DNA of 64,000 bases from Pseudoxanthomonas sp. YR558 (GCF_900116385.1 NZ_FPCI01000001.1:496001-560000); one strand, 5' to 3'. Counted from the stretch's first letter, positions 11,824 through 24,309 are shown. Notes: a model not told the origin generated them from the sequence alone. Translations and numbers: made by a program.

Positions 11824-11848
11824 TTCCCGCGACACGGAGAACCGCCGC

Positions 11849-12691
11849 ATGCGTATTTCCACCACCGCTCCCTGGCTGCTCCTCGCGACCACGTTGCTGG
11901 CGACGCCCGCGTTCGCGCAGGACGAACACTGCAAGCATTCCGCTCCGCGCCAGCTGAAGCTGGACACTGCCGGCGCCAAGGCCATCGTGTTCGACATCGG
12001 CCACAACGACCTGCGTGTCGACGCGTCGCCGGGTGCAGCAGTTTCGCTGCAGGGCAAGGCATGCGCTTCGCAGGCCGATGCGCTTCCCAGCCTGAAGCTG
12101 ACCCAGGAGCGCGTCGGCGACAAGCTAGTGGTGCGCGTCTGGCGCGAGGGCCGTTTCAGCGGCGTGTTCTTCGGTAACAACTACGCTTACCAAACCCTGT
12201 CGGTCACGTTGCCGGATACGCTCCCCGTGCAGCTGAAGGTCGGCTCCGGCGATGCGGTCGTCACCGGCGCACCGGTGCTCAGCGCCGACGTGGGCTCCGG
12301 CGATGTCGCCGCGCGCGGTATCCGCGGCCTGGCCGCCGTTTCCGTCGGCTCGGGCGATATCGAACTCGACGACGTCGGCGCATTGCGCGTGATCTCCATC
12401 GGCTCGGGCGACGTCACTGCGCGCGGCGTGCGCGGCGCCGTGCATGTCGGCAGCATCGGGTCGGGCGACTTCACGCTCGTGCGCGGCACCGGCGACGTCG
12501 AGATCGGCTCGATCGGTTCCGGCGACGCTGAACTGCGCGATGTCGGTGGCAACATCGTCGTCGGTTCGGTCGGCTCCGGTGGCGTGGAAGCGCGCAACGT
12601 CGCGGGCGCCCTGACCGTGCGGTCGGTCGGCAGCGGCGACGTGCACCACGAGGGCGTCAAGGGCGCCATCGACCTCCCGAAACACCATTGA
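11849..12691 (+). CDS. Exported GSGD-repeat protein (DUF4097-like beta-helix)
   Basis: This 280-residue protein has a Sec signal (MRISTTAPWLLLATT to AFAQDEHC) and a C-terminal half built of eight GSGD/GSGG turns beginning at residues 132, 149, 167, 185, 204, 223, 242 and 261, a spacing of 17-19 residues. Such repeats fold as a parallel beta-helix in DUF4097-like putative adhesins. GGAG nine bases upstream supports the ATG at 11849. It lies between two paralogous YggN-like lipoprotein genes downstream of the YtrA/ABC genes and is probably part of that envelope-associated operon. Its function is unknown. Confidence 0.82.
   Translation: MRISTTAPWLLLATTLLATPAFAQDEHCKHSAPRQLKLDTAGAKAIVFDIGHNDLRVDASPGAAVSLQGKACASQADALPSLKLTQERVGDKLVVRVWREGRFSGVFFGNNYAYQTLSVTLPDTLPVQLKVGSGDAVVTGAPVLSADVGSGDVAARGIRGLAAVSVGSGDIELDDVGALRVISIGSGDVTARGVRGAVHVGSIGSGDFTLVRGTGDVEIGSIGSGDAELRDVGGNIVVGSVGSGGVEARNVAGALTVRSVGSGDVHHEGVKGAIDLPKHH
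12242..12640 (+). repeat. Eight in-frame GSG[DG] coding repeats, 17-19 codons apart
   Basis: Each unit encodes GSG followed by Asp (Gly in unit 7), then a short strand and an acidic or Arg-Gly turn. Unit starts are at 12242, 12293, 12347, 12401, 12458, 12515, 12572 and 12629; the spacing settles at exactly 57 bases for the last five. The DNA of the units differs at many positions, so the array is old rather than a recent slippage product. Confidence 0.85.
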
Positions 12692-12707
12692 GTTCCAAGG
12701 AATGACC

Positions 12708-13373
12708 ATGACCCGATTCGCACCGCTCGCTCTCGCGCTTTCCCTCGTGTTCCTGGCCGCCTGCTCCGGCAAGGATAAGGCGCCCGACAGCGGCAACAGC
12801 ATCGAAGCCTCGGGAGCGCTGTGGGGCCAGAACCTCACGCTCAACGCCACCGGCCAGCCGAAGGCGGAGATCTCCGCCAAGGGCGATTTCATCGTCGATG
12901 GCAAGAAGGTCGACGTGAACGACGCCCAGCGCGCCCTGCTGGTGGCGTATCACCGCCAACTGGGTGGTATCGCCGATGCCGGCATCGAGACCGGCAAGGA
13001 AGGCGCCAAGCTCGCCGGCAAGGCCGTGGGCGCCGCGGTGAAGGGCATCTTCAGTGGCAACCCGGACCAGATCGACAAGGAAATCGAGGCCGAAGCCAAG
13101 AAGGTCGAAGCCGAAGCGATGAAGATCTGCGACCTCCTGCCGGGCCTGTACAAGGCGCAGCAGGAACTCGCCGCCGCCCTGCCCGCGTTCCAGCCGTACG
13201 CATCGATGGACGAAGGCGACGTGGAAGACTGCCGCACGAACCAGAACGACAGCCACGAGGCCGGCGAGGATGTCGGCCGCGCCATTGGCCAGGCGATCAA
13301 GGGCGAGACCGGCGACGAGAAGAATGCTGCGTCCGAAGCGGATGCCGCCGCTGCGGAACCTGCCAAGCCCTGA
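12708..13373 (+). CDS. YggN-like (DUF2884) lipoprotein, second paralogue
   Basis: This 221-residue lipoprotein has lipobox LAAC (Cys19 from the chosen start) and the same core as the first paralogue (AEISAKGDFIVDGKKV, FQPYASMDEGDVEDC), followed by an extra low-complexity acidic/alanine-rich tail. The ATG at 12708 is preferred because AAGGA (12697-12701) lies six bases before it; an in-frame ATG at 12702 directly abuts that element. It is the last gene of the operon and is followed by an 11-bp-stem hairpin. Function is unknown. Confidence 0.75.
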   Translation: MTRFAPLALALSLVFLAACSGKDKAPDSGNSIEASGALWGQNLTLNATGQPKAEISAKGDFIVDGKKVDVNDAQRALLVAYHRQLGGIADAGIETGKEGAKLAGKAVGAAVKGIFSGNPDQIDKEIEAEAKKVEAEAMKICDLLPGLYKAQQELAAALPAFQPYASMDEGDVEDCRTNQNDSHEAGEDVGRAIGQAIKGETGDEKNAASEADAAAAEPAKP

Positions 13374-13385
13374 TCTCGTCGAACA

Positions 13386-13413
13386 CCGTCTGCCGCTGCA
13401 TCGCGGCAGACGG
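13386..13413. terminator. Bidirectional terminator-like hairpin between convergent genes
   Basis: A perfect 11-bp stem (CCGTCTGCCGC / GCGGCAGACGG) closes a six-base loop. It lies between the end of the YtrA operon and the end of fumC. There is no T-run on either side, so termination may need Rho or be inefficient. Confidence 0.6.
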
Positions 13414-13415
13414 AC

Positions 13416-14837
<1,422 letters not shown>

Positions 14838-14946
14838 CACCGTCTCCTGGAAGGAATTCACGGCTTGCGCGCCGGCGAAGGCCGGTGGCTGGCGGGGGCC
14901 GACAGGATACGCCAGGCCGGTTCGGCCGCTTCCCGGGGTAAAATGA

Positions 14947-16344
<1,398 letters not shown>

Positions 16345-16365
16345 CCTGCGGAGACGGGAACGGCG

Positions 16366-16764
16366 ATGCACCTGTTGATCAACATCGACGTCCCCGATCT
16401 TCCCGCTGCGGAAGCGCTTTACACCCGCGCCTTCGGGCTCTCCGCCGGGCGACGCTTCGGCAGCGGCGGCGTGGAGCTGCTGGGTGCTCAGGCGCCGATC
16501 TACGTGCTGCAGAATGCGGCCGGCACCACTGCCGCCGCGGATATGCGCCGCGACTACGCCCGCCACTGGACGCCCGTGCACCTGGACGTGGTGGTGGACC
16601 ACCTCGAGCCTGCCCTCGACCGTGCCGTGGAGGCCGGACTGGTGCAGGAATCCGACATCCGCGACGCGAACTGGGGCCGCATCGTCCGCCTGGCCGATCC
16701 TTGGGGCCATGGCTGGTGCCTGCTGCAGTTCGTCAATCGTGGTTACGACGAGATCGCTACATGA
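16366..16764 (+). CDS. VOC (glyoxalase/bleomycin resistance) family protein
   Basis: This 132-residue protein has the paired beta-alpha-beta-beta-beta fold of the vicinal oxygen chelate superfamily: N-terminal [19 protein letters not shown] and C-terminal [18 protein letters not shown]. Proteins of this size and type are often annotated as glyoxalase-like or as drug-binding proteins, and the substrate cannot be told. Its stop overlaps the start of the metallo-beta-lactamase gene in ATGA. Confidence 0.85.
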   Translation: MHLLINIDVPDLPAAEALYTRAFGLSAGRRFGSGGVELLGAQAPIYVLQNAAGTTAAADMRRDYARHWTPVHLDVVVDHLEPALDRAVEAGLVQESDIRDANWGRIVRLADPWGHGWCLLQFVNRGYDEIAT

Positions 16765-17669
16765 TGCTCCGTGCCTTCCTTCTTGTTGGTGGCTTGCTCG
16801 TCTCCACGCTTCCGTTCGCCGCGCACGCGGCCGATGCGCCGCCTGGCAAGGCCTGTGAGGACGACGCCGGCTGGAATGATCCCGCCACGCCCCTGCGGGT
16901 CTACGGCAACACCTGGTTCGTCGGCACCTGTGGCATCAGCGCCTTGCTGGTGACCTCCGATGCCGGCCACATCCTGATCGACGCCGCCACGCCACAAGCC
17001 GGCCCGCAGATCCTGGCCAACATCCGCGCGCTCGGCTTCAAGCCCGAGGATGTGCGCGCGATCGTGTTCTCGCACGAACACTACGACCATACCGGCAGCC
17101 TGGCCGCGTTGCAGCGCGCCACCGGAGCGCCGGTGTACGCACGTGCGCCCGCGGTCGGCACGTTGAAGCGCGGCACCCCGGACCGCAGCGATCCGCAGCT
17201 CGAGGTGTCCGAACCGATCGCCCCGGTCGAGCGCGTCGTCACCCTCGCCGACGACGGCGTCGTGCGCGTGGGGCCGCTGGCCCTGCACGCCGTCGCTTCG
17301 CCCGGCCACACACCCGGCGGCACCAGCTGGACCTGGCGTTCGTGCGAAGGCGACGCGTGCCACCAGATGGTCTATGCCGACAGCCTGACCGCGATCTCCG
17401 ACGACGTGTACCGCTACAGCGACGAGCAAGCACACCCGGGCTACGTGGCGGCATTCCGCAACACGCTGGCGCGGATCGCCTCGCTGGATTGCGACGTACT
17501 GATCACGCCGCACCCATCGGCGAGCAAGCTGTGGTCGCGCATCGGCCCCGGCGCCCGCGCACCACTCTCCGACACCGGCGCTTGCCGGGCCTACGCGGAC
17601 ACCGCCACCCAGCGACTCGACAAGCGCCTGGCCGACGAAGCCGCCACGACGACGCCCGCCCATCCTTGA
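16761..17669 (+). CDS. Subclass B3 metallo-beta-lactamase family enzyme
   Basis: This 302-residue exported zinc hydrolase has a Sec signal ([15 protein letters not shown] to HAADA). Zinc ligands fit subclass B3: H105-E-H107-Y-D109-H110, H183 in PGHTPGG and H251 in ITPHPS. Subclass B3 enzymes such as L1 and BJP-1 hydrolyse beta-lactams including carbapenems, and the residues after the HxHxDH motif ([17 protein letters not shown]) follow that group. The start is the second half of an ATGATG pair overlapping the VOC stop. Whether it confers resistance depends on expression and periplasmic activity, which cannot be read here. Confidence 0.88.
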   Translation: MMLRAFLLVGGLLVSTLPFAAHAADAPPGKACEDDAGWNDPATPLRVYGNTWFVGTCGISALLVTSDAGHILIDAATPQAGPQILANIRALGFKPEDVRAIVFSHEHYDHTGSLAALQRATGAPVYARAPAVGTLKRGTPDRSDPQLEVSEPIAPVERVVTLADDGVVRVGPLALHAVASPGHTPGGTSWTWRSCEGDACHQMVYADSLTAISDDVYRYSDEQAHPGYVAAFRNTLARIASLDCDVLITPHPSASKLWSRIGPGARAPLSDTGACRAYADTATQRLDKRLADEAATTTPAHP

Positions 17670-17753
17670 TCAGCATCAATGCCCGGCGTGCCGCCCTCGG
17701 CGACGCTGGCCTTTCCTTTCCCGCATGACGCATCGCCGCGCGAACACCTCCCG

Positions 17754-19001
17754 ATGAACAAGAAGACCTCCTCACGCACCACTTCGCTTCCGTTCGAGAT
17801 CGACGCCACGCGCGACTACCCGCTGGGCATGCCTGCCGACCGCTTCCTGCGCGACTACTGGCACAAGCGGCCGCTGCTGATCCGCAACGCGTTCCCCGGC
17901 TTCGAGACCCCGGTGCAGCCGGAGGATCTCGCCGGGCTCGCCTGCGAAGAAGGCGTGCTGGCGCGGATGATCAGCCTGGACCGCGCTACCGGCGTGTGGG
18001 ATGTCCGCACGGGCCCTTTCCAGGAAGAGGATTTTCCTGGCCTGCCCGACCACGACTGGACCCTGTTGGTGCAGGACGTGGACAAGTGGGACGCCGACGT
18101 GCGTGCGCTGCTGGAGCAGTTCCGCTTCCTGCCGCGCTGGCGGGTGGACGACATCATGATCAGCTTCGCGGCCACCGGCGGTTCGGTCGGCGCGCACGTG
18201 GATCACTACGACGTGTTCCTGCTGCAGGCGCAGGGCGAACGCCGTTGGGCGATCGACGCCCGCGTGGCGATGGGGCAGCCAGCACCGGACCTGGGTTTCC
18301 AGGAGGACGTGGCGATCAAGCTGTTGCGCACGTTCGAACCCACCCACGAATGGGTCCTCTCTCCCGGCGACATGCTGTACCTGCCGCCGCTGGTCCCCCA
18401 TCACGGCGTGGCCGAGAACCCGTGCCTGACGTTCTCGGTGGGCATGCGTGCGCCTTCGTCGGCCGAACTGATCGGCGACTACCTGGACACGCTGATCGCC
18501 GAAGCGGACGAGGCCGTGCGCTACCACGACGAAGACCTGGCCGCGCCGCAGGACCCGAACGAAATCGACGCGCGCGCCATGGAGCGCGTGGTCGAAGCCT
18601 TGAATGCGTTGCGCATGAACGATCCCGACCTGGTCGGCGACTGGTTCGGCCGTTTCATCACCACCTACCGCGCCTCCGGCGACGTGATGCCGTCGCCCGA
18701 CACGCCCTCGCGGATCGAGATGGAGTGGGACCTGCAGCAAGGCGCGCGCCTGCTGCGACACCCGTTCTCGCGATTCGCCTGGCGCCGGCGCAAGAAGGCC
18801 GCCACCCTGTTCTGCAACGGCCTGGACTACACCCTGCCGGTCAAGGACGCACAGGCGCTCGCCGCACTGGAAAGCCTCGACGGTCCCAGCTACGCGGCCC
18901 TGAGCGACGCAGGGCGCGACGCGGTGATGGCGCTCGCGGCACAAGGCCATTACCAACTGGCCCTGGACGACGACGCGGCCCTGGAGGACGAAGACCCATG
19001 A
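17754..19001 (+). CDS. roxA: Ribosomal protein L16 arginine hydroxylase (JmjC oxygenase RoxA/YcfD)
   Basis: This 415-residue 2-oxoglutarate/Fe(II) oxygenase matches YcfD, which hydroxylates an arginine of ribosomal protein L16. The JmjC iron ligands are H148 and D150 in GAHVDHYDVF and H216 in LPPLVPHHGVAEN. N-terminal residues FLRDYWHKRPLLIRNAF align with the E. coli start region, so the ATG at 17754 is preferred to one 75 bases upstream. The C-terminal winged-helix part (about 290-390) is also present. The stop overlaps the ATG of the downstream acetyltransferase gene, so both are cotranslated. Confidence 0.93.
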   Translation: MNKKTSSRTTSLPFEIDATRDYPLGMPADRFLRDYWHKRPLLIRNAFPGFETPVQPEDLAGLACEEGVLARMISLDRATGVWDVRTGPFQEEDFPGLPDHDWTLLVQDVDKWDADVRALLEQFRFLPRWRVDDIMISFAATGGSVGAHVDHYDVFLLQAQGERRWAIDARVAMGQPAPDLGFQEDVAIKLLRTFEPTHEWVLSPGDMLYLPPLVPHHGVAENPCLTFSVGMRAPSSAELIGDYLDTLIAEADEAVRYHDEDLAAPQDPNEIDARAMERVVEALNALRMNDPDLVGDWFGRFITTYRASGDVMPSPDTPSRIEMEWDLQQGARLLRHPFSRFAWRRRKKAATLFCNGLDYTLPVKDAQALAALESLDGPSYAALSDAGRDAVMALAAQGHYQLALDDDAALEDEDP

Positions 19002-19906
19002 CCACCGTCGATGTCCGCGTCGAAGCGGTCGACTACGCTACCGCGCTGCCGGACCTGCGGCGCGTCCGCGAGGCGGTCTTCATCGAGGAACAAGGCGTCC
19101 CGCGCGACCTCGAACAGGACGCGCTCGACCCGCTCTGCCACCACATGATCGCCCGCGATGCCGACGGGGCGCCCATCGGGACCGCCCGGCTCACTCCGGA
19201 CCACCGGATCGGGCGGATGGCCGTGCTGTCGGCCTGGCGCGGCCGCGGCGTCGGCGAGGCCCTGCTGCGCGCCCTGCTGGCCGAGGCCCGCCAGCGCCAA
19301 TGGCCGGCCGTCTCCCTGCACGCCCAGGTGGACGCCGAACGGTTCTATGCCCGCCACGGGTTCCTGCCCGAGGGTGACCGCTTCTTCGAAGACGGCATCG
19401 AGCACCAGGGCATGCGCCGGCTGCTGGGCGGCACTGCCACCATCGCCCATCGGGCCGAAGCTGTCGCGATCACCACCGCCGTCATCGTGCAGGCACGCCG
19501 CTCGCTCGTGATCTACAGCCGCGCGCTGGATCCGGGGTTGTGGGATGCACCGCCCGTGCTGGACGCCCTGCGCCGCTTCGCCACGCACCGCACGGGCGTG
19601 CAGGTCCAGGTCCTCCTCCAGGATGCGGCAACCCCTCAGCGCGCCCTGGCTCCCTTGATCGGCCTCGGCCAACGCCTGTCCAGCGTCTTCGCCTTCCGCG
19701 AGGTGCAGGATCCTGTAGACCTCTCCTACACCGCCGCCTTCGTCGCCAACGACGATCACGGCTACTACCACCGCCCGTTGGGTCATCGCTTCGATGGCGA
19801 GGCCGGCCTGGAGCATGCGGGGCGCGCCCGCCAACTGCGCGACGAGTTCACGCAAATGTGGGAACGCGCACGCCCGGTGACGGAATTCCGCGCGCTCGGC
19901 CTCTGA
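18998..19906 (+). CDS. GNAT acetyltransferase fused to a C-terminal PLD-like domain
   Basis: This 302-residue protein has an N-terminal GNAT domain (about 1-145) with acetyl-CoA loop motif WRGRGVGEALL and the ElaA-like region VREAVFIEEQGVPRDLEQD, followed by a second domain (about 155-300; VQARRSLVIYSRALDPGLW, DDHGYYHRPLGHR) that looks like a degenerate phospholipase-D-type fold. I recall this domain only as one of unknown function in xanthomonads. GGAGG lies nine bases before the ATG, which overlaps the roxA stop. Coupling to roxA suggests, but does not prove, a translation-related substrate. Confidence 0.8.
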   Translation: MTTVDVRVEAVDYATALPDLRRVREAVFIEEQGVPRDLEQDALDPLCHHMIARDADGAPIGTARLTPDHRIGRMAVLSAWRGRGVGEALLRALLAEARQRQWPAVSLHAQVDAERFYARHGFLPEGDRFFEDGIEHQGMRRLLGGTATIAHRAEAVAITTAVIVQARRSLVIYSRALDPGLWDAPPVLDALRRFATHRTGVQVQVLLQDAATPQRALAPLIGLGQRLSSVFAFREVQDPVDLSYTAAFVANDDHGYYHRPLGHRFDGEAGLEHAGRARQLRDEFTQMWERARPVTEFRALGL

Positions 19907-20000
19907 TCGGCGCCTCGAGAACCGCGCCACAGAGGCCTCCGCGGGGCCATGCCCTGCGTCTTTAGTCCAATCCGGTTACGCCCCCTTCCCGGCATGGGGG

Positions 20001-20006
20001 TATAAT
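20001..20006 (+). promoter_or_regulatory. Consensus -10 box upstream of sucA
   Basis: A perfect TATAAT lies 89 bases before the sucA start, immediately after a C5/G5 inverted repeat (19981-20000). The best -35 candidate, TTACGC at 19976-19981, is weak and 19 bases away. This is the likely promoter of the sucA-sucB-lpd group. Confidence 0.5.
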
Positions 20007-20094
20007 TTCTGGGTTTTCGTCCATGTCCGTCGGACATCGCGCGACATGGACCGTAAGCGCCTCCTCGACTACCCCACAGCACGCCATCGCCATC

Positions 20095-22923
20095 GTGGAC
20101 AATCTCCTGAAGCAGTTCGCGCAATCCTCGCAGCTCAATGGAGGCAATGCCTCCTACGTCGAAGACCTGTACGAGCAGTACCTCGTCGCCCCGGACAGCG
20201 TGGGCCCCAAGTGGAAGGCCTACTTCGATGGCTTCAAGGGCCACGAAGCCGGTGACGTACCGCACTCGGTCGTCATCCAGCAGATCACCGAAGCCGCCCG
20301 TCAGGCCGCCAACAACGGCCACGTCGTGGCCGCCGGCGGCGACGAGCGCGAGCGCAATGTCGGCCGCCTGATCACGGCCTACCGTTCGCGCGGCCATCTT
20401 GGCGCGCAGATCGACCCGCTGGGCCTGACCCCGCCGGTCAACCCGCCGGACCTGGAACTGTCGTTCCACGATCTGTCCGACAAGGACCTCGACAGCGAGT
20501 TCAGCACCGGCAACGTCGGCGGCAACTCGCGCATGAAGCTGCGCGACCTGCTGGCGCGCCTGAAGGCGACCTACACCGGCCCGATCGGTGTCGAGTTCAT
20601 GCACATCTCCGAAGTCGACCAGCGCCAGTGGCTGTACCAGCGCCTGGAGACGGCTAGCGGCCAGTTCGGCCTGTCCGATGACGCCAAGCGCCGCACGCTC
20701 GAGCGCCTGACCGCCGCCGAGGGCCTGGAACGCTACCTGCACACCAAGTACGTCGGCCAGAAGCGGTTCTCGCTGGAAGGCGGCGACGCGCTGATCCCGT
20801 TGTTGGACACCACGATCCGCAGCGCCGGCGAAGGCGGCGTCAAGGACATCGTGGTCGGCATGGCCCACCGCGGCCGCCTGAACGTGCTGGTCAACACGCT
20901 GGGCAAGAACCCGCGCAAGTTGTTCGACGAGTTCGAAGGCAAGTTCGAACACGACAACAGCCTCGCGCACGCCGGCGACGTGAAGTACCACATGGGCTTC
21001 TCCGCCGACATCGCCACCCCGGGCGGCCCGGTCCACCTGGCCCTGGCCTTCAACCCGTCGCACCTCGAGATCGTCGACCCCGTCGTGGCCGGCAGCGTCC
21101 GTTCGCGCCAGGAGCGCCGCAACGACGCCGCGCGCCAAGCCGTGTTGCCGATCATCATGCACGGCGACGCCGCGTTCGCCGGCCAGGGCGTGGTGATGGA
21201 GCTGTTCCAGATGTCGCAGGCGCGCGGTTTCGCCGTCGGCGGCACGCTGCATATCGTCATCAACAACCAGATCGGCTTCACCACCAGCAACAAGGAAGAC
21301 TCGCGCTCCACGCTGTATTGCACGGACGTGGCCAAGATGGTCGGCGCGCCGGTGTTCCATGTGAATGGCGACGATCCGGAAGCGGTGGTGTTCGTGGCCC
21401 AGCTGGCCTACGACTTCCGCCAGCAGTTCAAGAAGGACGTGGTCATCGACCTGGTGTGCTACCGCCGCCACGGCCACAACGAAGCCGACGAGCCGGCCGC
21501 AACCCAGCCGGTCATGTACCAGACCATCCGCAAGCACGCGACCACGCGCGAGATGTACGCCGCCAAGCTGGAAGGCGCTGGCGTGATCCCGGCCGAGGGC
21601 GGCAAGTCGCTGGCGGACGAATACCGCAACAAGCTGGACTCCGGCGAAGTCACCACCGAACTCGCCAAGCAGAAGGGCGACGAGCTGGCGATCGACTGGT
21701 CGCGCTATCTCTCGGGCAAGCTCAGCGATGCGGTCGACACCAAGGTCAAGCGCAAGTCGCTGGACTCGCTGGCCAAGATCATCACCACGATCCCGGCCGG
21801 CGTCGCGCTGCATCCGCGCGTGGCGAAGATCTACGAGGACCGCGTGAAGATGGCGGCCGGCGAACAGCTCGCCGACTGGGGCTTCGCCGAGAACCTCGCC
21901 TACGCCACGCTGCTGGCGGAAGGCAACGGCCTGCGCCTGGTCGGCCAGGACGCGGGGCGCGGCACGTTCTTCCACCGCCACGCGATCCTCCACGACCAGA
22001 AGACCGACAGCTACTACCTGCCGCTGCGCCAGCTGGTGGAACAGGCCGAGCAGGCCACCATCATCGACTCGCTGCTCAGCGAAGAAGCGGTGATGGCGTT
22101 CGAATACGGCTTCTCGACCACCGATCCCAACACCCTGTGCATCTGGGAAGCGCAGTTCGGCGACTTCGCCAACGGCGCGCAGGTCGTGATCGACCAGTTC
22201 ATCGCCGCCGGCGAAGCCAAGTGGGGCCGCATCAGCGGCCTGACGCTGCTGCTGCCGCACGGCTACGAAGGCCAGGGCCCCGAGCACAGCTCGGCGCGCC
22301 TGGAGCGCTTCCTGCAGCTGTGCGCCGTGGAGAACATGCTGGTCTGCGTGCCGACCACGCCCGCCCAGTGCTACCACATGCTCCGCCGGCAGATGCGCAT
22401 GACCACGCGCAAGCCGCTGGTCGTGATGACGCCCAAGTCGCTGCTGCGCCACAAGCTGGCCGTGTCCACGCTGGACGAACTCGCCAACGGCGAGTTCCAG
22501 CACCTGATCCCGGACGCCGCCGCCGACGCCAAGAAGGTCAAGCGCGTCGTCGCCTGCTCGGGCAAGGTCTACTACGACCTGCTGGAAGACGCGCAGAAGC
22601 GGGGCCAGGACGATGTGGCCATCCTCCGCGTCGAGCAGCTCTATCCGTTCCCGCGCGAGCAGCTGGCCGCCGAACTGAAGCGCTATGGCAAGGCGACCGA
22701 AGTCATCTGGTGCCAGGAAGAGCCGCAGAACCAGGGCGCGTGGTACCAGATCAAGCACCACCTGCAGGCCTGCCTGGCCGACAAGCAGACGCTGCACTAC
22801 GCGGGCCGCTCGCGTTCGCCCTCGCCCGCTGCCGGCCATTTCGCCGAGCACGTCGAGGAACAGCTGAAGCTGGTCGCCGATGCGCTGGTCAACAAGCTCG
22901 GCAGCGACAACGTCGCCGAGTAA
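20095..22923 (+). CDS. sucA: 2-oxoglutarate dehydrogenase E1 component
   Basis: This 942-residue thiamine diphosphate enzyme decarboxylates 2-oxoglutarate in the TCA cycle and passes the succinyl group to SucB. The N-terminal SucB-binding segment ([17 protein letters not shown]), the [13 protein letters not shown] region and the cofactor region with [11 protein letters not shown] and NNQIGFTTS are present. I prefer the GTG at 20095, giving [14 protein letters not shown], because it aligns with the start of E. coli SucA; an ATG at 20023 would add 24 low-similarity residues. sucB follows after 52 bases. Confidence 0.95.
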   Translation: MDNLLKQFAQSSQLNGGNASYVEDLYEQYLVAPDSVGPKWKAYFDGFKGHEAGDVPHSVVIQQITEAARQAANNGHVVAAGGDERERNVGRLITAYRSRGHLGAQIDPLGLTPPVNPPDLELSFHDLSDKDLDSEFSTGNVGGNSRMKLRDLLARLKATYTGPIGVEFMHISEVDQRQWLYQRLETASGQFGLSDDAKRRTLERLTAAEGLERYLHTKYVGQKRFSLEGGDALIPLLDTTIRSAGEGGVKDIVVGMAHRGRLNVLVNTLGKNPRKLFDEFEGKFEHDNSLAHAGDVKYHMGFSADIATPGGPVHLALAFNPSHLEIVDPVVAGSVRSRQERRNDAARQAVLPIIMHGDAAFAGQGVVMELFQMSQARGFAVGGTLHIVINNQIGFTTSNKEDSRSTLYCTDVAKMVGAPVFHVNGDDPEAVVFVAQLAYDFRQQFKKDVVIDLVCYRRHGHNEADEPAATQPVMYQTIRKHATTREMYAAKLEGAGVIPAEGGKSLADEYRNKLDSGEVTTELAKQKGDELAIDWSRYLSGKLSDAVDTKVKRKSLDSLAKIITTIPAGVALHPRVAKIYEDRVKMAAGEQLADWGFAENLAYATLLAEGNGLRLVGQDAGRGTFFHRHAILHDQKTDSYYLPLRQLVEQAEQATIIDSLLSEEAVMAFEYGFSTTDPNTLCIWEAQFGDFANGAQVVIDQFIAAGEAKWGRISGLTLLLPHGYEGQGPEHSSARLERFLQLCAVENMLVCVPTTPAQCYHMLRRQMRMTTRKPLVVMTPKSLLRHKLAVSTLDELANGEFQHLIPDAAADAKKVKRVVACSGKVYYDLLEDAQKRGQDDVAILRVEQLYPFPREQLAAELKRYGKATEVIWCQEEPQNQGAWYQIKHHLQACLADKQTLHYAGRSRSPSPAAGHFAEHVEEQLKLVADALVNKLGSDNVAE

Positions 22924-22975
22924 GTACGCCTCACCCATTCCAACGAACAACAACACCACCAGGACGTCCCATCCA

Positions 22976-24199
22976 ATGGCCACTGAAGTCAAAGTTCCGG
23001 TTCTTCCCGAGTCCGTCTCCGACGCCACCATCGCCGCCTGGCACAAGAAGGTGGGTGATGCCGTCAAGCGCGACGAGAACCTGATGGACCTGGAAACCGA
23101 CAAGGTCGTGCTGGAAGTGCCCTCGCCCGTCGACGGTGTGCTGAAGGAGATCAAGTTCAAGGAAGGCGACACGGTGACCAGCCAGCAGTTGCTGGCGATC
23201 ATCGAAGAAGGTGCAGCAGCTGCTGCGCCCGCCCCCGCCGCGGAAGAGAAGAAGCCGGCCGCCGGCGCTCAGGAAGTACAGCCGAAGGCCGAAGCCGCCA
23301 AGGCCGACGCCGCCGCCCCGTCCAGCACCAAGCCGGCCCCGGCCGGCGCCGATGCGCTGCCGCCGGGTGCGCGCTTCACCGCCATCACCCAGGGCATCGA
23401 TCCGGCCGCCGTGGAAGGTACCGGTCGCCGCGGCGCCGTGACCAAGGAAGACCTGGTCAATTACGCCAGCGGCAAGACCGCGGGCGTGTCCGGTGGCGCG
23501 CGTCCTGAAGAGCGCGTGCCGATGACGCGCATCCGTACCCGCATCGCCGAGCGCCTGATGCAGTCCAAGAACTCGATCGCCATGCTGACCTCGTTCAACG
23601 AGGTCAACCTGGGCAAGGTCATGGAGATGCGCAAGGAACTGCAGGACGACTTCGTGAAGGCCAACGGCATCAAGCTCGGCTTCATGAGTTTCTTCGCCAA
23701 GGCCGCCGCCAACGCGCTGCAGCGCCACCCGATCGTCAATGCGTCGGTCGATGGCAACGACATCATCTACCACGGCTATTCCGACATCTCGATCGCCGTC
23801 TCCACCGAGAAGGGCCTGGTCACGCCGGTGCTGCGCAACGTCGAGCGCATGGGCTTCGGCGACATCGAGAAGGGCATCGCCGAGTACGCCAAGAAGGCGC
23901 GCGACGGCAAGCTGGGCCTGGAAGACCTGCAGGGCGGCACCTTCACGATCACCAACGGCGGCACCTTCGGTTCGCTGATGTCCACGCCGATCGTCAACCC
24001 GCCGCAGAGCGCCATCCTGGGCATGCACGCCATCAAGGACCGCGCCATCGTCGAGAACGGCCAGGTCATCGCCGCACCGATGATGTACATCGCGCTGTCC
24101 TACGACCACCGCATCATCGACGGCAAGGACGCGGTGTTGTTCCTGGTCGACATCAAGAACCAGTTGGAAAACCCGCACCGCATGCTTCTGGGCATGTGA
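22976..24199 (+). CDS. sucB: Dihydrolipoyllysine succinyltransferase (E2 of 2-oxoglutarate dehydrogenase)
   Basis: This 407-residue E2 core protein contains one N-terminal lipoyl domain (about 1-78) with the lipoylated lysine in [10 protein letters not shown], an Ala/Pro linker, a peripheral subunit-binding domain (about 118-155, [13 protein letters not shown]) and a catalytic acyltransferase domain with active-site HxxxDG in [12 protein letters not shown]. Charged residues of the single lipoyl domain and the order after sucA identify the succinyl rather than acetyl enzyme. The start at 22976 follows AGGA. Two strong hairpins follow before lpd. Confidence 0.96.
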   Translation: MATEVKVPVLPESVSDATIAAWHKKVGDAVKRDENLMDLETDKVVLEVPSPVDGVLKEIKFKEGDTVTSQQLLAIIEEGAAAAAPAPAAEEKKPAAGAQEVQPKAEAAKADAAAPSSTKPAPAGADALPPGARFTAITQGIDPAAVEGTGRRGAVTKEDLVNYASGKTAGVSGGARPEERVPMTRIRTRIAERLMQSKNSIAMLTSFNEVNLGKVMEMRKELQDDFVKANGIKLGFMSFFAKAAANALQRHPIVNASVDGNDIIYHGYSDISIAVSTEKGLVTPVLRNVERMGFGDIEKGIAEYAKKARDGKLGLEDLQGGTFTITNGGTFGSLMSTPIVNPPQSAILGMHAIKDRAIVENGQVIAAPMMYIALSYDHRIIDGKDAVLFLVDIKNQLENPHRMLLGM

Positions 24200-24207
24200 T
24201 CCACGCG

Positions 24208-24252
24208 GCTCCCCGCGGGGAGCTGGAAAGGGGCCCTGCGGGGCCCCATTTC
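24208..24252 (+). terminator. Tandem hairpins between sucB and lpd
   Basis: A perfect 16-base palindrome (24208-24223, GCTCCCCGCGGGGAGC) is followed by a 7-bp stem GGGGCCC/GGGCCCC with TGCG loop (24230-24247) and then ATTTCCTTCC. The second looks like a partial intrinsic terminator that may lower expression of lpd relative to sucAB, or mark a separate transcript. Confidence 0.55.
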
Positions 24253-24309
24253 CTTCCACGAGACACCGCCACCGTCCGATGACGGACGCACAAGGCAAAG
24301 GACACTGAA

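Noticed and set aside
20023..20094. ATG at 20023 as the sucA start
   Set aside because: The extra 24 residues do not align with SucA, and the GTG at 20095 gives the conserved N-terminus.
19783..23202. Open reading frame of more than 1100 codons on the minus strand across sucA
   Set aside because: It is antisense to sucA, has no family similarity that I can see, and long antisense frames are expected from high-GC codon bias.
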